Shown here: positions 1-9,279 of the stretch, one piece after another | How the letters are laid out: each line of letters begins with the position of its first letter | How positions within the stretch are numbered: the first letter of the stretch is position 1 | DNA from: Gemmatimonadota bacterium | GTDB taxonomy: Bacteria; Gemmatimonadota; Gemmatimonadetes; Gemmatimonadales; GWC2-71-9 | DNA length: 33,070 nucleotides | Assembly: GCA_016177465.1 (NCBI GenBank) | Contig: JACOVF010000095.1 | Coordinates: forward strand, 1 to 33,070 | Direction of reading: 5' to 3' | Translations under genes and position numbers: made by a program | The notes under the pieces: model-generated | The model's input: only the letters and a program-made list of their open reading frames with translations | The model's database searches: none | What the model was told of the DNA's origin: nothing

Positions 1-411
1 ACCCTGGCGGCGCGGCTGGCGGGCGAGGACATCGGCGGGTCGCCCCCGCTCGCCCCGCAGATGGTGATGGAATCGAGCGAGCGGCCGTTCATCGCAGTGG
101 GGGGGTTCAAGTCGCTGCGCGGCTACTACGACGGCCGCTTCACCGGCGCCGGAAAGCTCGTGGGCGGCCTCGAAGCGCGCTACGCGCTGCTCTGGGCGCC
201 GTCGGTGTTCGAGCTGAAGATCGTGGGGTTCTACGACGTGGGGCGCGTGTTCGGGCCGGGCGAGGGTTTCAAGCTCGCGACGGACGGGCTACACGCGAGC
301 GGCGGCGCCGAAATGGCGCTGCGGTTTCTCCGCAATACGATGGTCGTGGTCGGGTACGGACGGGGCAGCGAGGGCGGGCAGTTCTTGGTCGGGAGCAGCT
401 GGAGCTACTGA
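1..411 (+). CDS. C-terminal part of a BamA/TamA-like outer-membrane surface antigen (5' end outside window)
   Basis: Open from base 1 in frame; LRGYYDGRF motif resembling the BamA VRGF region, beta-barrel-like alternation, aromatic C-terminus SSWSY. Confidence 0.75.
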   Translation, partial: TLAARLAGEDIGGSPPLAPQMVMESSERPFIAVGGFKSLRGYYDGRFTGAGKLVGGLEARYALLWAPSVFELKIVGFYDVGRVFGPGEGFKLATDGLHASGGAEMALRFLRNTMVVVGYGRGSEGGQFLVGSSWSY

Positions 412-1538
412 ATCTCCCGGATCTCCACTCCGCGCTTCCGTAGCTCCTCCACGTATGGCTGGTACGGCACCGCTTCGTCGGGCGTGTACACCCCCGTGGC
501 GGTGACGCGGCCGTCCACCTGCATCAGCCCGGTGATGGCGAGCGAGTAGCCGGTGGTGCGCATCATCGCGCTGATGCCGCGCGCCTCGTCGTAGTAGTCG
601 AGCAGCTGCCACCCGACCTTCGTGCCGGTCCTCCCCGTCACCTCGACCCGCAGCGCGACGAGGTCGCGCCCCTCGGGCTTGGTGAGCTTCGGCGACACCG
701 CCGCGATGAACGCCGCGCGCGGGACCACCTTCGTTCCCTGCACGTCGATCGGCTTCACGTCGAGGAGGCCCAGCTCGCGGATCGGCCGCATGATCGCGAC
801 GTGTCCGGGGTAGCGCAGCGTCTTATACTCCATCGAGCGCACCCTCCCCTCCCACGTGAACGGCATCGTGGAGATGCCGCCACCCGTGTGAAACGCCTCG
901 AGCCTTCCCACCGGCCCCGGGAATTCCACCGATTCGAGCTCCGACAGCGCGTCCACGCGGGTCAGCTTGCCGTGGCGCAGCACCAGGGAGGGCGTCGTGT
1001 AGTAGTCGAGCGCGCCCTCGAGGGAGTAGACGATCTGGTAGTAGAGCGGGGGTTCCGGCTGCTGAGGGAGGCCGCCGACGTAGATCCTCACGCTGTCCGC
1101 CACGCCGACGCGGCGAATCCCCTCCGCGGCGAGGATGTTCACCATCCCGGGGGCGAGGCCGCAATCGGGGATGATCGAGACGCCCCGCTTCACGGCCGCC
1201 TTATGCAGCTTGCGCTGCATCCCCACGATCTCGGTGTTGCCGCCCAAGTCGGAGCCGTGGAGCCCGGTGTCCACCGCGGCTTTCGACACCTGAAGGTTGA
1301 AATAGTACGGCAGGGCGTTCATCACCGCGTCGTGACCCTTCATCAGCTTCCGTAGCGCGGCCTTGTTCCGGACGTTCAGTCTGGCGAGGGTCAGGCGCTG
1401 CTTCGCGCGCTTGAGGAACTTCGGCAGGCGGTCGGTCCGCAAGTCTGCGAGGGTGACGCGTTCCACCTCCGGCTGCCGTAACAGATCGTATGCGCAGGCA
1501 GACCCCTGCAGCCCCGCGCCCAAGACCAGCATGCGCAT
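405..1538 (-). CDS. Saccharopine dehydrogenase family protein (NAD(P)-binding)
   Basis: N-terminal MLVLGAGLQGSACAYDLL Rossmann motif; body resembles saccharopine / lysine 6-dehydrogenase proteins. Confidence 0.85.
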   Translation of the reverse strand: MRMLVLGAGLQGSACAYDLLRQPEVERVTLADLRTDRLPKFLKRAKQRLTLARLNVRNKAALRKLMKGHDAVMNALPYYFNLQVSKAAVDTGLHGSDLGGNTEIVGMQRKLHKAAVKRGVSIIPDCGLAPGMVNILAAEGIRRVGVADSVRIYVGGLPQQPEPPLYYQIVYSLEGALDYYTTPSLVLRHGKLTRVDALSELESVEFPGPVGRLEAFHTGGGISTMPFTWEGRVRSMEYKTLRYPGHVAIMRPIRELGLLDVKPIDVQGTKVVPRAAFIAAVSPKLTKPEGRDLVALRVEVTGRTGTKVGWQLLDYYDEARGISAMMRTTGYSLAITGLMQVDGRVTATGVYTPDEAVPYQPYVEELRKRGVEIREIQ

Positions 1539-1657
1539 CGCGCAATCCTCTCCAAAGCGTCGCGTCGAAGGGAATCGAAAGCGGCCGGAAAGCTAGCGAC
1601 CGGTCCTGGGAGCGGGAAGTCAGCGGAACCCGTTGTCCGATATTAGATTCGCCGTTC

Positions 1658-2242
1658 ATGAAGCAGGCCGATCTGACACGCCAGCGGCTGGTGCGTGCAG
1701 CGCTGGAGCTGTTCACAACGCGAGGCTATCACCTCACCACCACCCCCCTGATCGCCAAGAAAGCCGGCGTGGCGGAGGGAACGATCTACCGGCACTTCGA
1801 GGGGAAACAGCACCTCCTGAACGAACTGTACCGGGCCGCCGCGCGCTGGGCGGTGAAGCTCGTGAAGGACACGGGCGAGGCTCGCCTCCCGGCGCGCGAC
1901 GCGCTCGCCGCCGTGGCTCGCGGGCTCGTGGACGGCGCCGCGCGCGACCCGGCGGTGGTGCGGATCCTCTTCCTCACATCCCACGGCGACCTGCTGGACG
2001 ACAAGTCGCGGGAGCTCTCCCGGGAGCTGCGCCGCGGCCTCGAGGGCATCGTCGCGCAGGGGAAGGCCGACGGCACGGTGCGGGTCGGCAGCGCCGAAGT
2101 GTGGGCGGGGGTGTGGCTGGCGGTGGTGGGGCACGCGGTGGAGAAGGTCGCTGGGAAGGAATGGACGCCGGATCACGCCGCGGTGGCGCTGACCCTGGAA
2201 GGCGCCTGGTCTGCAATCAAAGGCGACGGAATGACGGAATGA
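1658..2242 (+). CDS. TetR family transcriptional regulator
   Basis: N-terminal HTH ...FTTRGYHLTTTPLIAKKAGVAEGTIYRHFEGKQHLLNELY; ATG at 1658 preferred over the longer ORF start. Confidence 0.9.
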   Translation: MKQADLTRQRLVRAALELFTTRGYHLTTTPLIAKKAGVAEGTIYRHFEGKQHLLNELYRAAARWAVKLVKDTGEARLPARDALAAVARGLVDGAARDPAVVRILFLTSHGDLLDDKSRELSRELRRGLEGIVAQGKADGTVRVGSAEVWAGVWLAVVGHAVEKVAGKEWTPDHAAVALTLEGAWSAIKGDGMTE

Positions 2243-2300
2243 CGGAAGGGAGGGGCGTCAGCGGGCCACGTCCCGTTCCGTTATTCCGTCGTTCCGTCGC
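2223..2300. repeat. Inverted pair of ~8-nt-unit repeat arrays (ACGGAATG-type); bidirectional terminator-like hairpin between convergent genes
   Basis: 2223-2250 gcgacggaatgacggaatgacggaaggg pairs with 2272-2300 cccgttccgttattccgtcgttccgtcgc with only G-U wobbles and one bulged base. Confidence 0.85.
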
Positions 2301-3508
2301 AGCTCGAGTAACGCAATCTCCGGCGGGGCGAACACCCGAATCGGAATCCCCACCACGCCGATCCCCCGGCTCACGTAGAGCTGGCTCCTCCCCCGTTGGA
2401 AGTGCCCCATCACGTACTTCGTGATCAGCCGTCCCGCCGACCACCCGATCACCGGCAGATAGAACTGCCCGCCGTGGATGTGCCCGGCGAGGGTGAGGGG
2501 AATGCCGCGGGGGATCGCGCCGTCGAACGCGCCCGGCCGGTGCGCGAGCAGGATCTTGAACGCCTCAGGCGGCGCGGCCCGCAGGGCCGTGGCGATGTCG
2601 CCGGGCTGGGGGTCGTCGGCCGTCCACTGGTGCGGGTCTTCGATGCCGAGCAGGGCAAGCGTCGCGCCGTTGCGCTCGATGACATGCGCGCCGTTCTGGA
2701 CGAACACCTGTCCCGCGTCACGCACGCCGCGGATCACCGCGGCCTCGCCCGTGTAGCGGTCGTGATTGCCGAGCACGGTGACGACGCCGAGGGGGGCCCG
2801 GAGATCGCGGAAGACCCGGACGTAGTCCGGGATGTAGTGCTGGGAGATGTCGATCATGTCGCCCGTCTGGACGATGAGATCGGGACGAAGCGCGTTGGCT
2901 CGTGCGACGATCGCCTCCATCTGCTCCCGCCCCATGTGAATCCCGGCGTGCACGTCGGACACGTGGAGCAGCGTCAGACCATCGAGGCCGGGCGGGAGAT
3001 CGGGGAAATGGAGCGTGCGTCGCGTGACCTCGGGATCGCGGAACGCGTTCCAGATCCCCTGGGCCGAGGCGGCGGCGCCGAGGGCGGCGTAGGTATAGGT
3101 CGCGCGCGCCAGGAACTGGCGGCGGGAGAGTACGTCGTGCGTGGTGCCTGGTGCTTGACGGTCCTCACCGACCATTCGGGTGCGCCCGGAGAACACCACG
3201 AACCACGCACCACGCACGGCCTTTCCAAGGACGTACACCGCCACCAGCCCGCACAACACCCACCCCAGCATCTGCCACGCGACGAATGGAGCGATGTAGG
3301 GAATGCGGCCCACGCCCCAGATAGAGCCGAACAGAATCCGCGCGGCGACGAACAACCAGGGTACATTGAAGACCGCGAACAGGACGGCGAGCGCGAGGCG
3401 CACCCGCCGCGCGCGCTCGGGGCGGCGCGGGTCCGGAAGCCGCTCGCGCAGGTAGACGTACAAGAGCACCTGCGGCGAGACGAAGAGGACCAGGTAGATT
3501 ATCGCCAT
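2258..3508 (-). CDS. Metallophosphoesterase with N-terminal membrane segment(s) and a Tat-like RRQFL segment
   Basis: Motifs HVSDVHAG, QTGDMID, GNHD, LAGHIHGGQ; hydrophobic N-terminus; start M at 3508. Confidence 0.88.
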   Translation of the reverse strand: MAIIYLVLFVSPQVLLYVYLRERLPDPRRPERARRVRLALAVLFAVFNVPWLFVAARILFGSIWGVGRIPYIAPFVAWQMLGWVLCGLVAVYVLGKAVRGAWFVVFSGRTRMVGEDRQAPGTTHDVLSRRQFLARATYTYAALGAAASAQGIWNAFRDPEVTRRTLHFPDLPPGLDGLTLLHVSDVHAGIHMGREQMEAIVARANALRPDLIVQTGDMIDISQHYIPDYVRVFRDLRAPLGVVTVLGNHDRYTGEAAVIRGVRDAGQVFVQNGAHVIERNGATLALLGIEDPHQWTADDPQPGDIATALRAAPPEAFKILLAHRPGAFDGAIPRGIPLTLAGHIHGGQFYLPVIGWSAGRLITKYVMGHFQRGRSQLYVSRGIGVVGIPIRVFAPPEIALLELRRNDGITERDVAR

Positions 3509-4814
3509 GCCGTCCCGCACCCTCCCGCTGGTGTGCCTCGCCGCGCTGCTTGCCGCCCCGGTACGAAGCGCGAGCCAACAGCTCACCGCCGCCGACCGCG
3601 CTCGCGCGGTCGCGACGCTCTGGAGCGAGGCCCGCTACAATTTCGCCTATCGGGACCGGATGCGCGCCGACTGGGATTCCGCCCTGACCGCGACGCTCGC
3701 GGCAGCCGCCCCGCGCCAGACCGATCTACAATTCTACCAGCGCCTGCGCCGGATGGCCGCGCTGCTGGGCGACGGGCGCACCGGGGTGACCCCCGCGCCA
3801 GCCGTCCTGTCCCGCCTCGGCCGGCCGCCGCTGCTCGTCCGCAGTGTCGAGGGCCGTCCGTTCATCCTCGATTACGCCGAAAACGACGAGATGCGCGTCG
3901 CCCGACCCGAGCGCCTCGCGGAAATCCTCTCAGTCCAGGGCATCCCGGCCGCCGACTGGATTCGCGACTCGATCCTCCCCGGCACCCCCGGCTCCTCGGC
4001 CGGCGACCGCTGGCGGCGAGCGGTGGAGCGGCTGCTCGAGGGCCCGAAAGGTACGGCGGTGCAGCTGCAACTCCGCCTGCCGGGGGACGCCACCCGCGGC
4101 GCGAGCGTCACGCGCAGCATCGGCCTCACCGAGCGCTGGCCCCTCGCGCACCCGGCGCTCGAGGTCGACACCCTCCCCGACCGGACCGTCTGGGTACGCC
4201 TCAATTCGTTCGAGGATCCCGACCTCGTGAAGGACTTCGACCGTGTCTTCGCGGGGTTCGTCGGGGTGACGGGGCTGCTCATCGACCTGCGCGACAACGA
4301 GGCCGGGGCGAGCGAGACCGGATATGCGATCCTCACCAGACTCACCGACAAGCCGTTCGTCACCGCCCGCTGGCGGACGCCCCAGTATCGTCCCACCCAG
4401 CATGCCGCCGATCCGTGGGATTCATCCCTCTCGTGGTACTCGGCTCCGCCCGATACCATTACGCCTCGCCGGGACCACCCGGCTTATACGGGTCCGATCG
4501 CGGTGCTCGCCTCGCCGCGCACGTCCGGCGCCGCCGAAGACTTCGTGGTGGCGGTCCGCAACGCGCAGCGCGGCTTCGTGATCGGCGAGCGGACGTCCGG
4601 AAGCGCGGGGTGGCAGATCACCATTCCCCTGCCTCGGGGGTGGAGCTTCCAGTTGTGCGTGACGCGGAACGCGTTTCCCGACGGGACCGAGTTCGCCGGC
4701 CTGGGGATCGCGCCCGAGCAGCCTGTGGAGGTGAACGTCAACGACCTGCTCGCCGGGCGGGACGCGGCGCTGGAGCGAGCGCGGGAGTACATAGCGGAGA
4801 TGGTTCGGCACTGA
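3507..4814 (+). CDS. Secreted S41-family peptidase-like protein
   Basis: Signal peptide MPSRTLPLVCLAALLAAPVRS; C-terminal ...ASPRTSGAAEDFVVAVRN...GERTSGSAGWQITIPLPRG resembles S41 / C-terminal processing proteases. Confidence 0.78.
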   Translation: MPSRTLPLVCLAALLAAPVRSASQQLTAADRARAVATLWSEARYNFAYRDRMRADWDSALTATLAAAAPRQTDLQFYQRLRRMAALLGDGRTGVTPAPAVLSRLGRPPLLVRSVEGRPFILDYAENDEMRVARPERLAEILSVQGIPAADWIRDSILPGTPGSSAGDRWRRAVERLLEGPKGTAVQLQLRLPGDATRGASVTRSIGLTERWPLAHPALEVDTLPDRTVWVRLNSFEDPDLVKDFDRVFAGFVGVTGLLIDLRDNEAGASETGYAILTRLTDKPFVTARWRTPQYRPTQHAADPWDSSLSWYSAPPDTITPRRDHPAYTGPIAVLASPRTSGAAEDFVVAVRNAQRGFVIGERTSGSAGWQITIPLPRGWSFQLCVTRNAFPDGTEFAGLGIAPEQPVEVNVNDLLAGRDAALERAREYIAEMVRH

Positions 4815-4836
4815 ACTGCGACGGAAGGAGCAGGGC

Positions 4837-5610
4837 TTATCTGGTTTCCAGCTCTGCCCTGAAGAACCGGATGACGGTTCCCCACGCGCTGTCCGCCACT
4901 ACCGGCTTCTCCCGCGACCGCAGGAACCCGTGCCCGACCCCTGGATACACTGTGTACCGGTACTCCTTGCCTGCCTGCTGCAGGGCGGCGGCGACGTCCG
5001 GGAGATTGGCGTTGATCCGCGCGTCGTGCTCGGCGTAGACGCCCAGCCCGCGCGCCTGGATTCGCGCCACGTCGGCAAGGCTCGGGCCCGGGCCGTAACA
5101 CACCACGAACGCCCGCAGCGACGGGTTGTTCGTCGCATAGCGGAAGCTCTGACCCCCGCCCCAGCAGAACCCGATCGCGCCGATCCGATCCGCCCGCACC
5201 GCCTTGAGCGTCCGCAGATAGGCCGCGGCGCCGTCGAGGTCCGCCGTGATCGAGTCGGGTGGCAGCGAACCGATGAGCCGCCGCGCCGCATCGCCCCCCG
5301 CCGGTGTCCCGCCGCGGCGCGACAGCAGATCGGGAGCGATGGCGACGAACCCCTCGGTCGCGAGCTGCTCCGTGGTCCGCCGGATGAAGTCCGACAGCCC
5401 GAAGATCTCGTGGATCACGATCACCGCCGGCGCGGGGTCGCGGCGCTCGGGGTAGGCAAGGTAGGCGGTGACGGTGTCCTTGCCGCTCGGGTACTTTACG
5501 TACTCGGCGTGAATGTCGGGCTTCAGGCGGTTAGGCGGGTAGGCGGCTAGAAGTACCGCCGCGGCACCGAGCCCACTAACCGCCAAACCGCCTACCCGCC
5601 TAATGGCCAT
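4837..5610 (-). CDS. Dienelactone hydrolase family protein
   Basis: ILVIHEIFGL-type motif (VIVIHEIFGLSDFIRRTTEQLATEGF), GFCWGGG nucleophile region, GVGHGF; start MAIRRVGG at 5610. Confidence 0.88.
   Translation of the reverse strand: MAIRRVGGLAVSGLGAAAVLLAAYPPNRLKPDIHAEYVKYPSGKDTVTAYLAYPERRDPAPAVIVIHEIFGLSDFIRRTTEQLATEGFVAIAPDLLSRRGGTPAGGDAARRLIGSLPPDSITADLDGAAAYLRTLKAVRADRIGAIGFCWGGGQSFRYATNNPSLRAFVVCYGPGPSLADVARIQARGLGVYAEHDARINANLPDVAAALQQAGKEYRYTVYPGVGHGFLRSREKPVVADSAWGTVIRFFRAELETR
5531..5603. repeat. 16-bp perfect inverted repeat made of NNNGGCGG octamer units, within the first codons of the dienelactone hydrolase gene
   Basis: 5531-5546 ttaggcgggtaggcgg and 5588-5603 ccgcctacccgcctaa. 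Confidence 0.9.
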
Positions 5611-6709
5611 AGCTGATCCTCCACACGCGCCCGCCCATGTCGTCCGACACAAGCAGCGACCCATCACTCGCGGTCACCACGCTCACCGGCCGCCCCCAGC
5701 GCGAGCCGTCGGGGAGCTGCCAGCCGGTGACGAAGTCCTCCACCGAGACGGGGCGCCCGTTCTGCACGCGCACGCGCACCACTTTCGCGCCGGTCGGCAC
5801 CGAGCGGTTCCACGACCCGTGATAGGTCACGAACGCGTCGCCCCGGTACTCGGCGGGAAACGTGGTGCCCGTGTAGAAGGCTAGCCCGTCCGGCGCCGAG
5901 TGGGCCTGGAAGGTGATGGCCGGCGGCTCGACGTTGGCGCAGTCGGCGGTCGGATACTCGGGGTTCGGCTGGCCGGGGAGGTAGCACTGCGGCCAGCCGT
6001 AGAACTTGCCGTCCTTGAGAATGTTGATCCGCTCGGGGGGCAAGTCGTCGCCCAGGTTGTCGCGGTCGTGGTTCGTGGCCCACAGCTCGCCGGTCGTGGG
6101 ATGGAACGCGAGCCCCACCGAGTTGCGCAGGCCTGTGGCGAAGAGGTGCTCCCCGCTGCCGTCGAGGCTGTAGCGGACGACCGCCGCACGCCGGGGATCC
6201 GATTCGTCGCAGATGTTGCAGGAGGAGCCGACGCTCAGGTACATCATCCCGTCGGGACCGAAGACAAGCGTGCGCGTCGAATGCCCGCCGCCTGGGATTC
6301 CAGAGACCAGAGTCACCGACGTCGTGGCGCCGGGATCGAACCGCTTGATGGCGTTCGTCTCGCCCACGTACATCGTATCGCCGCGGAATGCGATCCCGAA
6401 CGGGCGGTTCAGGCCGGACGCCACCGTGATCACGGTGTCGGCAACGCCATCGCCGTTCGTGTCGGGCAGCCGCACGATCCTGCCCGCCTGACTCACCGAC
6501 AAGTACACCGATCCATCGGGGCCACGCGTCAGATGGCGGGCGTTGCCGAGGTTTTCAGCAAACAGGTTGACCGTGAACCCGGTCGGGACGAACAGGTCGT
6601 GCCCCGCAACGGCGACCGTGATCCGCCCCGGCGGGGGGCTCTGGGCGGTGGTCGAGTCGGACGGCGTGCAGGCGGCGATGACGAGCGTGGTGATCATCAA
6701 TCGGTTCAT
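5600..6709 (-). CDS. PQQ-dependent sugar dehydrogenase / glucose-sorbosone dehydrogenase-like lipoprotein
   Basis: MNRLMITTLVIAAC lipobox; RGPDGSVYLSVSQAGRIVRL, GRPVSVVTASDGSLLVSDDMGGRVWRI beta-propeller motifs. Confidence 0.85.
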   Translation of the reverse strand: MNRLMITTLVIAACTPSDSTTAQSPPPGRITVAVAGHDLFVPTGFTVNLFAENLGNARHLTRGPDGSVYLSVSQAGRIVRLPDTNGDGVADTVITVASGLNRPFGIAFRGDTMYVGETNAIKRFDPGATTSVTLVSGIPGGGHSTRTLVFGPDGMMYLSVGSSCNICDESDPRRAAVVRYSLDGSGEHLFATGLRNSVGLAFHPTTGELWATNHDRDNLGDDLPPERINILKDGKFYGWPQCYLPGQPNPEYPTADCANVEPPAITFQAHSAPDGLAFYTGTTFPAEYRGDAFVTYHGSWNRSVPTGAKVVRVRVQNGRPVSVEDFVTGWQLPDGSRWGRPVSVVTASDGSLLVSDDMGGRVWRISYGH

Positions 6710-6803
6710 TGAGCGGCCTCGGGTCGGACTGTCGGACCCTAAAGGACTCCTTGACAGTCGCAGTCGGACGGTGGGATGGACACGGCGGTCATCATAACCC
6801 ATT

Positions 6804-7910
6804 CTACAGCTCACTGTTCCTCCGCACCATCGCGTACACGTCGTTCAGCGCCGACTCCGGCGCCGGCAGGTTCTGCCGACTCGCGAGCGCCTCCTCCGCC
6901 GCCCGCTCCACCTCCGCCGCCACCGCCGCCTCCACCGCCTCGAGCTCCGGCGCCGTCCACCCCTCCTCTTTCAAGTACTCCTCATACAAGCCGACCGGGT
7001 CGCGCTTCCCCCACGCCTGGAACAGCTCAGCGGGGAAGGTCTCCCGCGCCTCGCGCTCGTCGTGGGTCGCGTGGCCGCCCATCCGAAACGTCTCGGCGAC
7101 CAGTATCGCGGGGCCGTTTCCACCGCGACACCGTTCGGCGGCGATCGCCGTCGCGGCGTAAGCGTCGAGCACGTTGTTGCCGTCGAACTTGGCGTCCCAG
7201 ATCCCGTACGAGGCCGCCCAGTCGGCGAAGTTGCCTGGAAGGTGGTGCTGCTCGAGCCGGGTGCCCAGGGCCACGCGGTTATTCTCGATGACGAAGATCG
7301 CCGGTACCTGCTGCACCGCGGCGAAGTTCGTCCCCTCGTGCGCCGCGGCGGTCTTGGTCGAGCCATCGCCCACCCAGGTGAGCGCCACGCGCCGCTCGCC
7401 ACGCAGCTTGAAGGTGAGCGCGATCCCCGCGATCACCGGCACCATGTCACCCACATGAGAGATCGGCTGCAGCACGCCCTGTGCGAAGGAGCCGACGTGC
7501 AGATCGCGGCCGTGCGTGGGGGAATCCGCGGTGGCGAGGTAGGCGCGCAACATGTCGGCGATGGACATCCCCATCTCGCAGCACGCGCCGGCGTTGCGGA
7601 TCATCGGGGCGACGACGTCCTGGCCGCGCTCCAGCGCGTGTACCGGGCCCACCGTCGTCGCCTCTTCGCCCGTGCCGAGCCAGGCCTTGGAGATGACGCC
7701 GGTGCGCACCCAGCGCTTGAGCTGGATGTCGTGGAGTCGGGCGCGCAGTAATCCTGCGTACAGGTCGCGCTTCTGCTCGTTCGGGAGGCGGGAGACGAGC
7801 GACGCGCGATTCACATCGGCTTCGATGGTCTTCCGGAAGGCCTGGACGAGCGCCGGATCCGGCTTCCAGTCGACGTATTCGGGGGGGTCGAACGCCGGGA
7901 AGCGCTTCAT
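6804..7910 (-). CDS. Thiamine-diphosphate-dependent dehydrogenase E1 component, alpha subunit
   Basis: GDGSTKTAAAHEGTNFAAVQQVPAIFVIENN ThDP-binding motif; E1-alpha length only. Confidence 0.88.
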   Translation of the reverse strand: MKRFPAFDPPEYVDWKPDPALVQAFRKTIEADVNRASLVSRLPNEQKRDLYAGLLRARLHDIQLKRWVRTGVISKAWLGTGEEATTVGPVHALERGQDVVAPMIRNAGACCEMGMSIADMLRAYLATADSPTHGRDLHVGSFAQGVLQPISHVGDMVPVIAGIALTFKLRGERRVALTWVGDGSTKTAAAHEGTNFAAVQQVPAIFVIENNRVALGTRLEQHHLPGNFADWAASYGIWDAKFDGNNVLDAYAATAIAAERCRGGNGPAILVAETFRMGGHATHDEREARETFPAELFQAWGKRDPVGLYEEYLKEEGWTAPELEAVEAAVAAEVERAAEEALASRQNLPAPESALNDVYAMVRRNSEL

Positions 7911-9262
7911 GGCACCCCGGCGGCGCTCCGCCCCACCACCTGCCCGTCCTGCTTGAACACCGCGCCCCCTTTCATCACGAAGTCCACGCGCTCGAGGACG
8001 GTGATGTCCTGCAGGGGGTCGCCGCGCACGGCGACGAGATCGGCTAGCTTCCCGGCCGCGACAGTGCCGAGATTTTGTTCGAGCCCGAGCAGGGTGGCGC
8101 CGTGGAGGGTCCCGGCCTGAATGGCCTGCATCGGAGTCATGCCCCAGCGGACCATCAACGTGAACTCGTGGGCGTTCCTGCCGTGGGTAAAGACGCCCGC
8201 GTCGGTGCCGAGAGCGATCTTCACCCCGCCCGCCAACGCCATCCGGAACGAGCGCTCCATCCGTGGAGCGATGGCCAGCGCCTTGGCCGCGATCACCGGC
8301 GGCAGCCGCCCGTCCCGCGCCAGCCGGACCACGCCCTCCCCCGCCATCAGGGTGGGGACGAGCCAGGTACTGTGCTCGCGCAACAGCTGCACCGCCTCGG
8401 CATCGAGGATCGAGCCGTGCTCGATGGAGGCGACACCGGCGCGCACGGCGGCTTTGATCCCAGCGGTGCCGTGGGCATGGGCGGCGACGCGGCGCTCGGT
8501 CATGCGCGCCGTCTCCACGATCGCACGCATCTCCTCCTCGGTGTACTGCTGGACGCCCACCGAGTCGGCGGGTGAGAGCACGCCACCCGTCGCGCAGATC
8601 TTGATGACGTCGGCGCCGTGCTTGACGTTGTAGCGCACCGCCTCGCGCACCTCGTCGGGCCCGTCGGCGGCGCCGTCAGCGATCGTCCCCTCGTGCGCCA
8701 GCGCCCCCTCGCGGTATCCGGCCGAGTTGTCGCAGTGGCCGCCGTTGATCCCGAAGGAGATCCCGGCGCCGAGGATGCGCGGGCCCGGCACCCAGCCCGC
8801 GTTGATGGCGTCGCGCAGGGCGATGTCGGTGAACTGCCCCGCGCCCACGTTGCGCACGGTGGTGAACCCGGCCTCGAGGGTCTGGTGCGCGTGAGCCGCG
8901 CCGAGCAGCGTGAGCTGGGCGGGACTCTCGACCAAGTCGGCATGCTGCCAGTCGCCGTCGCCGATGATGTGGCCGATGAGGTGAACGTGGGCGTCGATGA
9001 AGCCGGGGAGGACGGTCGAGCCGGAGAGGTCGAGCACGCGCGCGCCGGCGGGGATCGCCACGTTCGTCCCCACGGCCGTGATCTTGTCGCCCTGCACGAG
9101 GACCACCGCGTTCCTCACCGGCGCCGTGCCGGTCCCGTCGATCAGCGTGCCCGCACGGATCGCCGTGACGGGCGGAGATTGCTGGGCGGAGAGATTGAGG
9201 GGAACGGCGAGGGCGGCCGTGAGCACGGCGACGCAGGTGTTCGACGCCTTCGTTCGACGCAT
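7907..9262 (-). CDS. Secreted amidohydrolase family protein
   Basis: Signal peptide; VLPGFIDAHVHLIGH, HAHGTAGIKAAVRAGVASIEHG, ALGTDAGVF motifs. Confidence 0.9.
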   Translation of the reverse strand: MRRTKASNTCVAVLTAALAVPLNLSAQQSPPVTAIRAGTLIDGTGTAPVRNAVVLVQGDKITAVGTNVAIPAGARVLDLSGSTVLPGFIDAHVHLIGHIIGDGDWQHADLVESPAQLTLLGAAHAHQTLEAGFTTVRNVGAGQFTDIALRDAINAGWVPGPRILGAGISFGINGGHCDNSAGYREGALAHEGTIADGAADGPDEVREAVRYNVKHGADVIKICATGGVLSPADSVGVQQYTEEEMRAIVETARMTERRVAAHAHGTAGIKAAVRAGVASIEHGSILDAEAVQLLREHSTWLVPTLMAGEGVVRLARDGRLPPVIAAKALAIAPRMERSFRMALAGGVKIALGTDAGVFTHGRNAHEFTLMVRWGMTPMQAIQAGTLHGATLLGLEQNLGTVAAGKLADLVAVRGDPLQDITVLERVDFVMKGGAVFKQDGQVVGRSAAGVP

Positions 9263-9279
9263 GGGTTCGACGCCTTTCG

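Noticed and set aside
2396-5038. 880-aa plus-strand ORF, and similar long ORFs at 10350-11849, 19456-21468 and 27057-29078
   Set aside because: High-GC shadow ORFs antisense to well-supported genes; Arg/Pro/His-rich low-information sequence with no family motifs.
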